The notes: a model not told the origin generated them from the sequence alone. DNA of 5,479 bases from an uncultured Candidatus Saccharibacteria bacterium (GCA_938042055.1 CALIRX010000061.1:1-5479); one strand, 5' to 3'. Numbered from the stretch's first letter, positions 1 through 5,479 are shown. Program-made: numbers and translations.

Positions 1-85
1 TTGTAAATTCATCCAAGCGCTTAAATAATTGTGGCAAAACGGATTCTTCATTGTAGACAGGAATGAGAAGGGTGATGGTTTTCAT
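1..85 (-). CDS. Glycosyltransferase family 2, N-terminal fragment (cut by window edge)
   Basis: Only the first 28 codons are in the window; the gene continues past base 1. The translated start is MKTITLLIPVYNEE followed by SVLPQLFKRLDEFT. The hydrophobic strand ending in PVYNEE is the classic first beta-strand and nucleotide-binding loop of GT-A fold family 2 transferases, particularly the dolichol-phosphate-mannose-synthase-like and undecaprenyl-phosphate-sugar types that begin this way. The ATG lies 2 bases after the TAA of the upstream GT4 gene on the same strand, so it is almost certainly co-transcribed with it. No -10-like box sits at 7 bases, and only a weak purine-rich GAAGAAG about 13 bases upstream could serve as a ribosome site. 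The acceptor cannot be judged from this fragment. Family assignment is fairly sure; specificity is unknown. Confidence 0.8.
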   Translation of the reverse strand, partial: MKTITLLIPVYNEESVLPQLFKRLDEFT

Positions 86-87
86 AA

Positions 88-1221
88 TTATTTCAAAGCT
101 TCTTCAAATGATTTCATTAAGGTGTCTACATTCTTTTCCCATGAAATTCTTTGCACCTGTGCTTGCATACGATCACTCATTTCTTTACGGCTGTTCGGAT
201 TGGATAATATAGATAAAATCTTTTCAGCAAAATCTTCGGGATTTTTGGGTTGAGCGTACAAAATAGCATCACCTCCAGCTTCACGCAATACTGGGATATC
301 TGAAGCGACAACAGGAGTTCCGCTCGTTAAGGCTTCGACGATAGGCATTCCAAAACCTTCATAGACAGAACTCATACAGAAAAGGTCAGCTTGTTGATAG
401 AATGCAGGAACGTCTTCTTGAGGTATATATCCTGGACGTATAACATTTTCTCCCGCAGCTTGAGCTTCCTTTATGGCGAGCTCGGTGGATTCCGTTTTCC
501 ATCCTTTTCCGCCTGCTAGGACTAGGGAATATTTTTCGCGAATTTCCTTCGGTAGTGATCGAAAAGCGGCTATCATTGTCGGTAAGTCTTTGCGCGGCTC
601 TAAATTGCCGATTGAAAAAATATATCGTTTGGTTGGTAAGTTATATTTGGTTGCAACGTCTATTGTGCTAGGTTGGCGATAGATTGGGTCCGCTGGTATA
701 GGTGTTACAACAATTTTTGATGCGGGGACTTTGTACTCGGCGATAATCTCTGATTTGATTGACTCTGAAACTGTAATGATGATATCGGCTTTTTTGGCAG
801 AGCGAGGAACGCATCTCCTAAGATGCGCCAAGTTGCGTTGCTCGATGGTTTCAGGAAAATATAAATATCCAAGGTCGTGAATAACTACGGCGGAGATGGA
901 GGATTTTACTGTTGTCCATAGGTCAAAATTTGGGAATATCGATACGTCTACGCGAGGGGAAAATAGATCATACGGCAGCGGAATATTGTAACTTTGAAGT
1001 TTTGTGAACAAGCGCTGCGGCATAAAAATATGTTTTTCGTGCTTGACGGCTTTATTTAATTTGGGGTCTTTATGCTTGCTAAGAAAATTAAAGTAAAATG
1101 CTGATATTTCCGTATTTGATGGAGAATAGGTAGCCAGGCTATTAGTGAGCATTCGTGTGTAATGACCTACTCCAGATATATTTGGGGCAGTTAATGCAGC
1201 AGTTTCAATACGAATCTTCAT
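88..1221 (-). CDS. Glycosyltransferase family 4 (GT-B fold), mannosyltransferase-like
   Basis: A complete 377-residue protein, the usual length for GT4 enzymes, with no signal peptide or membrane segment; it should act in the cytoplasm or at the inner membrane face. The N-terminal Rossmann domain opens with a glycine loop (SGVGHYTR, residues 16-23), then an IHDL motif (114-117) and TVSES (150-154). The C-terminal nucleotide-sugar domain has SIGNLEPRKDL (203-213, with the phosphate-contacting R210 and K211), LAGGKGWK (235-242) and the E-x7-E motif EGFGMPIVE (E288, E296). This motif set is typical of retaining GT4 enzymes that add mannose or related sugars from a nucleotide donor to a lipid-linked glycan; the donor is inferred, not shown. 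It sits 3 bases after the preceding GT4 and 2 bases before the truncated GT2. The ATG at 1221 is supported by the family-like start MKIRIETAAL. It lacks a Shine-Dalgarno site but has an extended -10 box exactly 7 bases upstream. Confidence 0.92.
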   Translation of the reverse strand: MKIRIETAALTAPNISGVGHYTRMLTNSLATYSPSNTEISAFYFNFLSKHKDPKLNKAVKHEKHIFMPQRLFTKLQSYNIPLPYDLFSPRVDVSIFPNFDLWTTVKSSISAVVIHDLGYLYFPETIEQRNLAHLRRCVPRSAKKADIIITVSESIKSEIIAEYKVPASKIVVTPIPADPIYRQPSTIDVATKYNLPTKRYIFSIGNLEPRKDLPTMIAAFRSLPKEIREKYSLVLAGGKGWKTESTELAIKEAQAAGENVIRPGYIPQEDVPAFYQQADLFCMSSVYEGFGMPIVEALTSGTPVVASDIPVLREAGGDAILYAQPKNPEDFAEKILSILSNPNSRKEMSDRMQAQVQRISWEKNVDTLMKSFEEALK

Positions 1222-1224
1222 ATA

Positions 1225-2373
1225 TTAAAGTATACCATTTTCGTATATAGGAATAAATTGCGTCTTTACTATGTTGTGAAATACGAATAGGTCTAAATAT
1301 TGTTGTCGAGCTGCCGTAGATAAACTGATTCTGAGCTTACTGTCTTCATATAATTTTTTCATAGAATTCTGTAATGCTGATGCGTTTTTAGAAGGAATGA
1401 GAAGCCCCGTCTTATTATTGTGAATAATTTCTGGATTTCCACCGACATTGGTTGCTATGATAGGCAGCCCTAACATGCTAGCTTCGATTAAGGAAACGCT
1501 AAACCCCTCATGATATGTTGGATGTAGATATACATCAGCGGATGCGACATAAGGTAGGGGATTAGTCTTATATCCATAAAAAGTAACAGGTAGTCCTTTG
1601 GCTTGTTGCTCAAACTGTAATCGATCGGGGCCATCACCAATAAGTACTAATTGTGAATTTTTATACGTAGCGTTAAATTCTTTAAAAGCAGTAATCGCTT
1701 CTCCAATACCTTTGTCTATGACAAGGCGACCGGATATGCAGAAAGTAAATACCGTATTCTTAGGCGATTCGTATTTTTGCTTTTGATCTTCAACTCCATT
1801 GTAAATAACGATTATTTTATTGCGAATTGGCGAGTTTGCGGGTAGATTATTGGAAATAAGAGTTTGTTCACTTTTACTGACTGCGGTTATAGCATCGGCA
1901 AAGCGAGCTGACCACGCAACCAACTTGCCCGTTGGATTCTTATGTTTTACGCAGATATTTTTCCAAATATGTTTAAGGTCTGCATGGTCAGTCCAAATCA
2001 CTTTAGCGCCAACAAGTTTTCCCGCAATAGATCCAGCTATGAAATCATCTTTACTTTGCAAGTGCACAACGTCCGCTTTAAATCTACTAAACTGAATGGC
2101 GTAATATATAGTCAGCAATAATTGCCACAATATATAAAACGGCACAAGCAGAGCATTTTTTCCGCTCCAATTTTGTTTAGACCACCACCAAGATCGATAA
2201 TGTGGGATGTTTTCGTGCTTAGCGTAATCACGCAACTTTTTATGGTGACTTAGAATTATTGGAAAATGTCCTAATTTTTGTAGTTCTTTCGCTAGGAAAA
2301 TAGGAAAACGCTCACCCCCGCCGAAATCATAAGATGCGGCGTTGCGTACTAAGACGATTCGTAAAGCACTCAT
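1225..2373 (-). CDS. Glycosyltransferase family 4 (GT-B fold)
   Basis: A complete 382-residue retaining glycosyltransferase, predicted to extend a lipid-linked glycan at the cytoplasmic membrane face. The N-terminal domain has the donor/acceptor glycine loop GGGER (18-22), HLQSKDDFIAG (104-114), TDHADLKHIW (128-137) and ITAVSKSEQ (162-170). The C-terminal domain has YNGVED (191-196), ISGRLVIDKGI (213-223, R216 and K221), LIGDGPDR (244-251), the E-x7-E motif EGFSVSLIE (E289, E297) and GGNPEII (311-317). Residues about 75-95 form an unusually hydrophobic stretch preceded by a tryptophan-rich SWWWSKQNW (61-69), a likely membrane-docking surface in the acceptor domain. It is the first gene of the leftward run and diverges from the exporter across 49 bases. 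The ATG at 2373 has no Shine-Dalgarno site, and a TATACT box ends exactly 7 bases before it. Sugar specificity cannot be read from the sequence. Confidence 0.92.
   Translation of the reverse strand: MSALRIVLVRNAASYDFGGGERFPIFLAKELQKLGHFPIILSHHKKLRDYAKHENIPHYRSWWWSKQNWSGKNALLVPFYILWQLLLTIYYAIQFSRFKADVVHLQSKDDFIAGSIAGKLVGAKVIWTDHADLKHIWKNICVKHKNPTGKLVAWSARFADAITAVSKSEQTLISNNLPANSPIRNKIIVIYNGVEDQKQKYESPKNTVFTFCISGRLVIDKGIGEAITAFKEFNATYKNSQLVLIGDGPDRLQFEQQAKGLPVTFYGYKTNPLPYVASADVYLHPTYHEGFSVSLIEASMLGLPIIATNVGGNPEIIHNNKTGLLIPSKNASALQNSMKKLYEDSKLRISLSTAARQQYLDLFVFHNIVKTQFIPIYENGIL
1229..1237 (-). promoter_or_regulatory. Extended -10 box (TGGTATACT), 7 bases before the second GT4
   Basis: Read on the minus strand, TG-G-TATACT ends 7 bases (TTAATAT) before the ATG at 1221. 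It lies inside the last codons and stop of the upstream GT4. If active, transcription would start at or next to the A of the ATG, giving a leaderless message for the 377-residue GT4. No -35 element was recognised. Activity is inferred only from the motif and its spacing. Confidence 0.45.
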
Positions 2374-2380
2374 ACTATAG

Positions 2381-2386
2381 AGTATA
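2381..2386 (-). promoter_or_regulatory. -10 box (TATACT) for the leftward glycosyltransferase run
   Basis: TATACT on the minus strand, followed by seven bases (CTATAGT) and then the ATG at 2373. The spacing predicts a leaderless transcript. There is no TG extension and no convincing -35. A second match, TATAGT, directly touches the ATG and is too close to be a -10 for this start. Confidence 0.5.
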
Positions 2387-2404
2387 TATCTTTTTTATGC
2401 AATT

Positions 2405-2413
2405 TGATATAAT
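2405..2413 (+). promoter_or_regulatory. Extended -10 box (TGATATAAT) for the exporter genes
   Basis: TG-A-TATAAT is a perfect extended -10 consensus, ending 9 bases before the ATG at 2423. The expected start point (about 2419-2421) would leave a leader of only 2 to 4 bases. No -35 consensus is seen about 17 bases upstream, as is common for extended -10 promoters. It probably drives both permease and ATPase. Confidence 0.6.
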
Positions 2414-2416
2414 CGT

Positions 2417-2422
2417 AAGGAG
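2417..2422 (+). promoter_or_regulatory. Shine-Dalgarno-like AAGGAG touching the permease ATG
   Basis: AAGGAG is a strong match to the anti-Shine-Dalgarno, but it has zero spacing to the ATG at 2423 and 12 bases to the in-frame GTG at 2435; neither is the usual 5 to 9. The predicted transcription start would also fall within it. It may be a chance purine run, or it may mark GTG 2435 as the real start if transcription begins further upstream. Confidence 0.3.
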
Positions 2423-3229
2423 ATGCGTATTCTTGTGAATAAAGAAAATGAGGCGATTTTACGCGCAATAGTCAGTACCGATTTTAAAGTCAGATACCAA
2501 AGTTCAGTTTTGGGATATGTTTGGTCTCTCTTAAAACCTATGTTTATGTTTGGTATTTTGTATGTGTTGTTTACATATGCATTTCCTCAGGGCAGTAAGG
2601 GGATCGAATCTTATGGAGTTTGGTTGCTAATGGGAATTGTGCTGTGGAACTTTTTCTCTGAGGCTACTATGATAGGTACGCGTTCCGTTGTTGATAATGG
2701 GCAATTGATTCGCAAGGTGGCAATTCCGCGACATCTTCTGGTTATTGCAAGCAGTGTGTCAGCGCTTATTAACCTCGGCTTAGGGATGATAGTGGTGATA
2801 CTTTTTGCGTTTCTTAGTGGTTTATTTCCTACTTTTTCGTGGTTGCTACTTATTCCAGCTATAGCTGAGCTATTTATATTGTCCGTTGGATTGTCCTTGC
2901 TACTTTCTGCACTTTATGTGATATTTCGCGATATTGCTTATATATGGGAAATCTTATTACAGGCAGGACTTTATGCGAGTGGTATTATTTTTGCGGTTAC
3001 TTTTATGCCGTCAGTTATACAAAAGATTGCATTTTTAAATCCAATTACACAGATTATCCAAGACGCCAGACACGCTTTAATGCCTAATAATCCCGCATCT
3101 CAAACTATTTGGCAGACTTTTCATAATCCGTTGTTGTGGTTTATTCCAATCACTATAGTTATTGTGATATTTGGTTTAGGAAGTTGGTATTTTCAGCGTA
3201 GACAACGATTTTTCGCGGAGGACATTTAA
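2423..3229 (+). CDS. wzm: Polysaccharide ABC exporter, membrane permease (Wzm/TagG type, ABC-2 family)
   Basis: A 268-residue integral membrane protein, the normal size for Wzm, KpsM or TagG. It would form the channel half of an exporter that moves a lipid-linked glycan across the cytoplasmic membrane. A short amphipathic N-terminal helix (DFKVRYQSSVLGYVWSLLKP, about 20-39) is the family hallmark. Six hydrophobic segments follow at about 29-54, 63-79, 105-131, 138-168, 172-195 and 237-257. The loop IRKVAIPRHLLVIA (96-109), FRDIAYIWE (168-176) and NPITQIIQDARHAL (206-219) match conserved positions of the ABC-2 polysaccharide permeases. The TAA abuts the ATG of the ATPase with no spacer, as expected for subunits made together. 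The start is ambiguous: the ATG at 2423 directly follows AAGGAG, while the in-frame GTG at 2435 lies 12 bases beyond it; both leave all family features intact. The symbol follows function, and wzm, tagG and rfbA-like names cannot be told apart here. Confidence 0.93.
   Translation: MRILVNKENEAILRAIVSTDFKVRYQSSVLGYVWSLLKPMFMFGILYVLFTYAFPQGSKGIESYGVWLLMGIVLWNFFSEATMIGTRSVVDNGQLIRKVAIPRHLLVIASSVSALINLGLGMIVVILFAFLSGLFPTFSWLLLIPAIAELFILSVGLSLLLSALYVIFRDIAYIWEILLQAGLYASGIIFAVTFMPSVIQKIAFLNPITQIIQDARHALMPNNPASQTIWQTFHNPLLWFIPITIVIVIFGLGSWYFQRRQRFFAEDI
3217..3221 (+). promoter_or_regulatory. Shine-Dalgarno site GGAGG of the ATPase gene
   Basis: GGAGG followed by ACATTTAA (8 bases) and ATG at 3230. 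It lies in the last codons of the permease. This is the only well-placed Shine-Dalgarno site in the window, and it belongs to an operon-internal gene. It fixes the ATPase start. Confidence 0.85.
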
Positions 3230-4411
3230 ATGACAAAACCTGCAATTGTAGTAAAAGATATACATAAGGAATTTATTCTTCCACAGTCAAAAAATTCTAG
3301 TATTAAAAGCGCCTTTGTTAACATTGTTAAGAAGAATAAAAAGACAGTTCAGAAAGTGTTGGATGGTGTTAGCTTTAATGTAAATCAAGGTGATTTTTTT
3401 GGTGTTGTTGGCCGAAACGGTTCAGGTAAGAGTACTATGCTTAAGATGCTGGCTGGAGTTTATCAGCCAACGAGCGGAAGCATTGAAATAAATGGTAAAT
3501 TGACGCCTTTCATAGAGTTGGGGGTTGGGTTTAATCCAGAACTGTCTGGTAGAGATAATGTTTTTTTGAATGGTGCTCTACTTGGATTCACTCGTAAGGA
3601 AATGGAACTGATATATGATGATATCGTTTCGTTCGCGGAGCTTGAGCCATTTATGGATCAGAAATTAAAGAACTATTCATCGGGTATGCAGGTTCGTTTG
3701 GCGTTTTCAGTAGCAATAAAAGCGCGCAATGATATTATGATTTTTGACGAGGTGCTGGCTGTCGGTGATGAAGCTTTTCAGCGCAAGTGTATAGACGTTT
3801 TTGAACAATACAAGTCCAGTAAGCAAACGGTTATATTGGTTACGCATGATATGGATACTGTTAAAAAGTTTTGTAATCGAGCCGTGTTAATCCACGAGGG
3901 CAAGATTATTAAAGAAGGTAGTCCAGTGCAGGTTGCGGATGAATATAGTAGGCTCAACCAAGCTGTAATAGATAAAGCTGTAGACCAAAGACATCAATAT
4001 ACAGGTAAAAATATTAAAACCGCCATACACGATAAAACAGGCAAGAAGCGCCGCAGCTTTAAAGTGGGAGAAACAGTTTCTCTTGACTTGTCATGGGATA
4101 ATGATAAGACTAAGGCTATTATGGTGGATTTGTATCGTAAAGACAGCAATTTGGTATCGAATTTTATCACCAATAGAGAGGGATTTCCTAAATTGCCTAG
4201 CGATAATAAATTAACTCTTGATATTGAGGCAAATTTAGGTCCAGGGTCGTATTATGTTGACATTAATCTGCTCAATCACAACGGCACCGTGAAGTATGAC
4301 GTGATGTATCGTGCTGAAGAATTTATTATTACGAATGATTTTTCTGCAGTCGAGCATTCATTTGGCGGCTTAACTATGATTCCGCGCAAATGGCATACTA
4401 GTAAGAAATAA
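3230..4411 (+). CDS. wzt: Polysaccharide ABC exporter, ATPase with C-terminal Wzt-like glycan-binding domain
   Basis: A 393-residue ATPase that would power the neighbouring permease. The nucleotide-binding domain (about 1-240) has Walker A GRNGSGKST (61-69, K67), the family's IELGVGFNPELSG segment in the Q-loop region (95-107), the signature SSGMQ (150-154), Walker B IMIFDE (169-174, catalytic E174) with EVLAVGD, and the H-loop histidine H206 in VTHDMD. This arrangement is typical of the Wzt/TagH/KpsT group. The insertion at 19-40, rich in lysine and serine, precedes the core as in that group. Residues about 265-393 form a separate beta-rich domain ending in GGLTMIPRKW, resembling the Wzt_C domain, which in E. 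coli O8/O9a Wzt binds the capped non-reducing end of the glycan. The start is secure: GGAGG lies 8 bases before the ATG. Everything needed for ATP hydrolysis is present. The ligand of the C-terminal domain is unknown. Confidence 0.95.
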   Translation: MTKPAIVVKDIHKEFILPQSKNSSIKSAFVNIVKKNKKTVQKVLDGVSFNVNQGDFFGVVGRNGSGKSTMLKMLAGVYQPTSGSIEINGKLTPFIELGVGFNPELSGRDNVFLNGALLGFTRKEMELIYDDIVSFAELEPFMDQKLKNYSSGMQVRLAFSVAIKARNDIMIFDEVLAVGDEAFQRKCIDVFEQYKSSKQTVILVTHDMDTVKKFCNRAVLIHEGKIIKEGSPVQVADEYSRLNQAVIDKAVDQRHQYTGKNIKTAIHDKTGKKRRSFKVGETVSLDLSWDNDKTKAIMVDLYRKDSNLVSNFITNREGFPKLPSDNKLTLDIEANLGPGSYYVDINLLNHNGTVKYDVMYRAEEFIITNDFSAVEHSFGGLTMIPRKWHTSKK

Positions 4412-4412
4412 T

Positions 4413-4428
4413 ATAGAGAAAAGTCTAT
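4413..4428. terminator. Weak hairpin in the convergent gap, possible bidirectional terminator
   Basis: ATAGA (4413-4417) and TCTAT (4424-4428) can pair around a six-base loop, followed on the plus strand by a T-rich TTATT. The stem has 5 base pairs with a single G:C, so it is weak by itself. Its place between two converging stop codons is the main reason to list it; no better terminator is present in the 26-base gap. Confidence 0.2.
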
Positions 4429-4437
4429 TTATTAAAT

Positions 4438-5421
4438 CTATTTTGATGGGTGAAGCTTGATTTTAATAATATCAAGACCCCACTTAACGACTATTCTCGC
4501 AGCAGTTCGCCCAGTCGATGCGATATTCCACAATTGATGTAATCCTTGTAGAACATTGCCTTTTTTAATCATACGATACCCGACGCGCATTAGTATAAAT
4601 ATATACGCATGTTTAAGACTTAGTCCAAAGTCGTCAGTAACCGAACTTTTCATATAATAATTAAAAGACTGTTTGATTTCTGATCTAGATGTAACATTTG
4701 GGGAAATAGTATCCCAGCTGCGATATGATAATTTTTTAGCAAGGAGATTTTGTTCGTCGCGTCTTTGAGCTGATATACTGCCGTCGCTAATTCTATATCT
4801 AAAAATAGGATAAGCGACGTTAGCTAGTTTGCCATATTCAGCAAAACTGCTAAACAGGTCATAGTCTTCGGCTGGACATGTATTAGGATATAGCCCCGCC
4901 TCAATTGCTGTTTGTTTACGATAAACTACTGACGAATGGCAGAATTGGTTAAAAATACAAAGACCAAGCCGAATGTCTTTATCGCGAGTAACGTTAATAA
5001 TAAAACCAGTAGGTACGCTGTCTTGGTTAATGATTTCTGCGCCACCGCCAACGAGAACCAACTCGTCATCATTTTCCAACATATCAACCTGAGTTTTTAA
5101 TTTATGAGGCAGCCATTCGTCATGCCCGTCTATTCGAGCGATATATTTTCCTCTGGCCTCATTTATACCACGATTAAGCGAAGCGACGAGACCCTTATTC
5201 TGCTGGTTAATGAGGCGAATGCGACTGTCTTCTTTTTGAAGGCGCTGAACGATTTTTTTTGTGTTGTCAACGGAGCCGTCGTTTATGATGATATATTCAA
5301 AATCAGTAAAGTCCTGAGATAGAACAGAGCGAATAGAATTTTCTATATACAATTCATCGTTATAAGTCGCAGTAATAATTGATACTAGCGGTGTTTTATC
5401 TTCAGAAGTCTTTTTTACCAT
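4438..5421 (-). CDS. Glycosyltransferase family 2 (GT-A fold)
   Basis: A complete 327-residue inverting-type glycosyltransferase of the large WcaA-like GT2 group, likely adding one sugar to the glycan handled by the adjacent exporter. SIITATYND (14-22) is the nucleotide-binding strand, NDGS (47-50) the uridine/metal-side loop, NQQNKGLVASLNRGINEARG (72-91) the conserved helix region, and AEDYDLF (184-190) carries the ED catalytic-base motif. The metal-binding site, usually D-x-D within a DADD or DGDD context, reads RIDGHDEW (96-103), so histidine replaces the usual second aspartate. About residues 200-327 are a variable tail rich in basic and hydrophobic residues, plausibly membrane-associating. 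It is transcribed toward the exporter (26-base convergent gap) from its own promoter near the right edge. The ATG at 5421 is preceded by TATAAT ending exactly 7 bases upstream and by no Shine-Dalgarno site. The stop is TAG. Confidence 0.92.
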   Translation of the reverse strand: MVKKTSEDKTPLVSIITATYNDELYIENSIRSVLSQDFTDFEYIIINDGSVDNTKKIVQRLQKEDSRIRLINQQNKGLVASLNRGINEARGKYIARIDGHDEWLPHKLKTQVDMLENDDELVLVGGGAEIINQDSVPTGFIINVTRDKDIRLGLCIFNQFCHSSVVYRKQTAIEAGLYPNTCPAEDYDLFSSFAEYGKLANVAYPIFRYRISDGSISAQRRDEQNLLAKKLSYRSWDTISPNVTSRSEIKQSFNYYMKSSVTDDFGLSLKHAYIFILMRVGYRMIKKGNVLQGLHQLWNIASTGRTAARIVVKWGLDIIKIKLHPSK

Positions 5422-5428
5422 ATGTGAT

Positions 5429-5437
5429 ATTATAACA
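5429..5437 (-). promoter_or_regulatory. Extended -10 box (TGTTATAAT), 7 bases before the GT2 gene
   Basis: On the minus strand TG-T-TATAAT, a perfect extended -10, is followed by ATCACAT (7 bases) and the ATG at 5421. The predicted start point is the ATG itself, so the GT2 message would be leaderless. No clear -35 is seen upstream. Confidence 0.6.
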
Positions 5438-5478
5438 TTTTTTATAGCGGCGTTGAAATCTTATTACCGAAATGTTAT
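5432..5478. repeat. Perfect 9-base inverted repeat spanning the right-edge spacer
   Basis: ATAACATTT (5432-5440) and AAATGTTAT (5470-5478) are exact reverse complements separated by 29 bases. The left arm, read on the minus strand, contains most of the extended -10 box of the GT2 gene. The right arm shows the same AAATGTTAT on the plus strand and so may be the start of a second, outward-facing -10 box cut by the window end. It could instead be a shared operator. Confidence 0.5.
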
Positions 5479-5479
5479 T

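Noticed and set aside
29..253. Plus-strand open frame of 74 codons
   Set aside because: It lies antisense to the GT2 start and the GT4 end, both of which have clear family motifs; its own translation has no recognisable feature.
473..682. Plus-strand open frame of 69 codons
   Set aside because: Fully antisense to the conserved C-terminal domain of the 377-residue GT4; no ribosome site or family resemblance.
1598..2095. Two plus-strand open frames (1598-1786 and 1820-2095)
   Set aside because: Both are antisense to a well-supported GT4 gene; the cysteine-rich look of their translations comes from the reverse complement of that coding sequence.
3394..3400. T-run in the ATPase gene as a possible frameshift or slippage site
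   Set aside because: The frame reads GDFFGVVGRNGSGKST straight through, as in the family; there is no sign of an alternative product.
5253..5260. Run of eight A on the coding strand of the GT2 gene as a programmed slippage site
   Set aside because: The Lys-Lys codons fit the expected helix after NDGS and the frame stays intact; no alternative frame of interest follows.
5104..5322. Plus-strand open frame of 72 codons
   Set aside because: Antisense to the NDGS-to-DGHD core of the GT2 gene; no independent support.
1..5479. TGA recoded as glycine (Gracilibacteria/Absconditabacteria code)
   Set aside because: All genes are full length with the ordinary code, glycines in the motifs use GGN, and no gene needs TGA read-through.
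1..5479. CRISPR array, tRNA or rRNA gene, insertion sequence, phage or defence gene
   Set aside because: No regularly spaced repeats, no cloverleaf-like segment, no transposase or integrase motif; nearly every base is in a polysaccharide gene.

Overview
The window is an AT-rich bacterial segment carrying a cell-surface polysaccharide locus: a two-gene ABC exporter of the Wzm/Wzt (TagG/TagH-like) type and four glycosyltransferases, one of them cut by the left edge. All genes read with the ordinary bacterial code (stops TAA and TAG; glycines are normal GGN codons). The style of the proteins (compact GT4 and GT2 enzymes, Wzt with the EVLAVGD Walker B context), the very tight gene packing and the weak use of Shine-Dalgarno sites suggest a Patescibacteria/CPR genome, most likely Candidatus Saccharibacteria. 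That assignment is an inference from protein style; no marker gene is present.

Layout. On the minus strand, 2373 down to 1 is a collinear run of three sugar transferases: GT4 (1225-2373), GT4 (88-1221) and the first 28 codons of a GT2 (1-85), separated by 3 and 2 bases. A 49-base divergent spacer (2374-2422) separates this run from the plus-strand exporter pair: permease (2423-3229) and ATPase (3230-4411), which abut with no spacer. A 26-base convergent gap (4412-4437) follows, then a minus-strand GT2 (4438-5421) whose 58-base upstream region runs to the right edge. No stretch longer than 60 bases lacks a gene.

How the parts fit. The glycosyltransferases would build a lipid-linked glycan on the cytoplasmic face. 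The permease/ATPase pair would carry the finished chain across the membrane. The ATPase has a C-terminal extension resembling the Wzt glycan-binding beta-sandwich domain, which in known systems recognises a finished chain end.

The most unusual feature is in the control signals. Three of the five complete genes have a TATAAT or TATACT box ending exactly 7 bases before the ATG, which would place the transcription start on the start codon itself (leaderless mRNA). The permease has a similar box 9 bases before its ATG. The ATPase, the clearest operon-internal gene, instead has a textbook GGAGG at 8 bases. The two promoter-bearing spacers appear to be compact back-to-back promoters.
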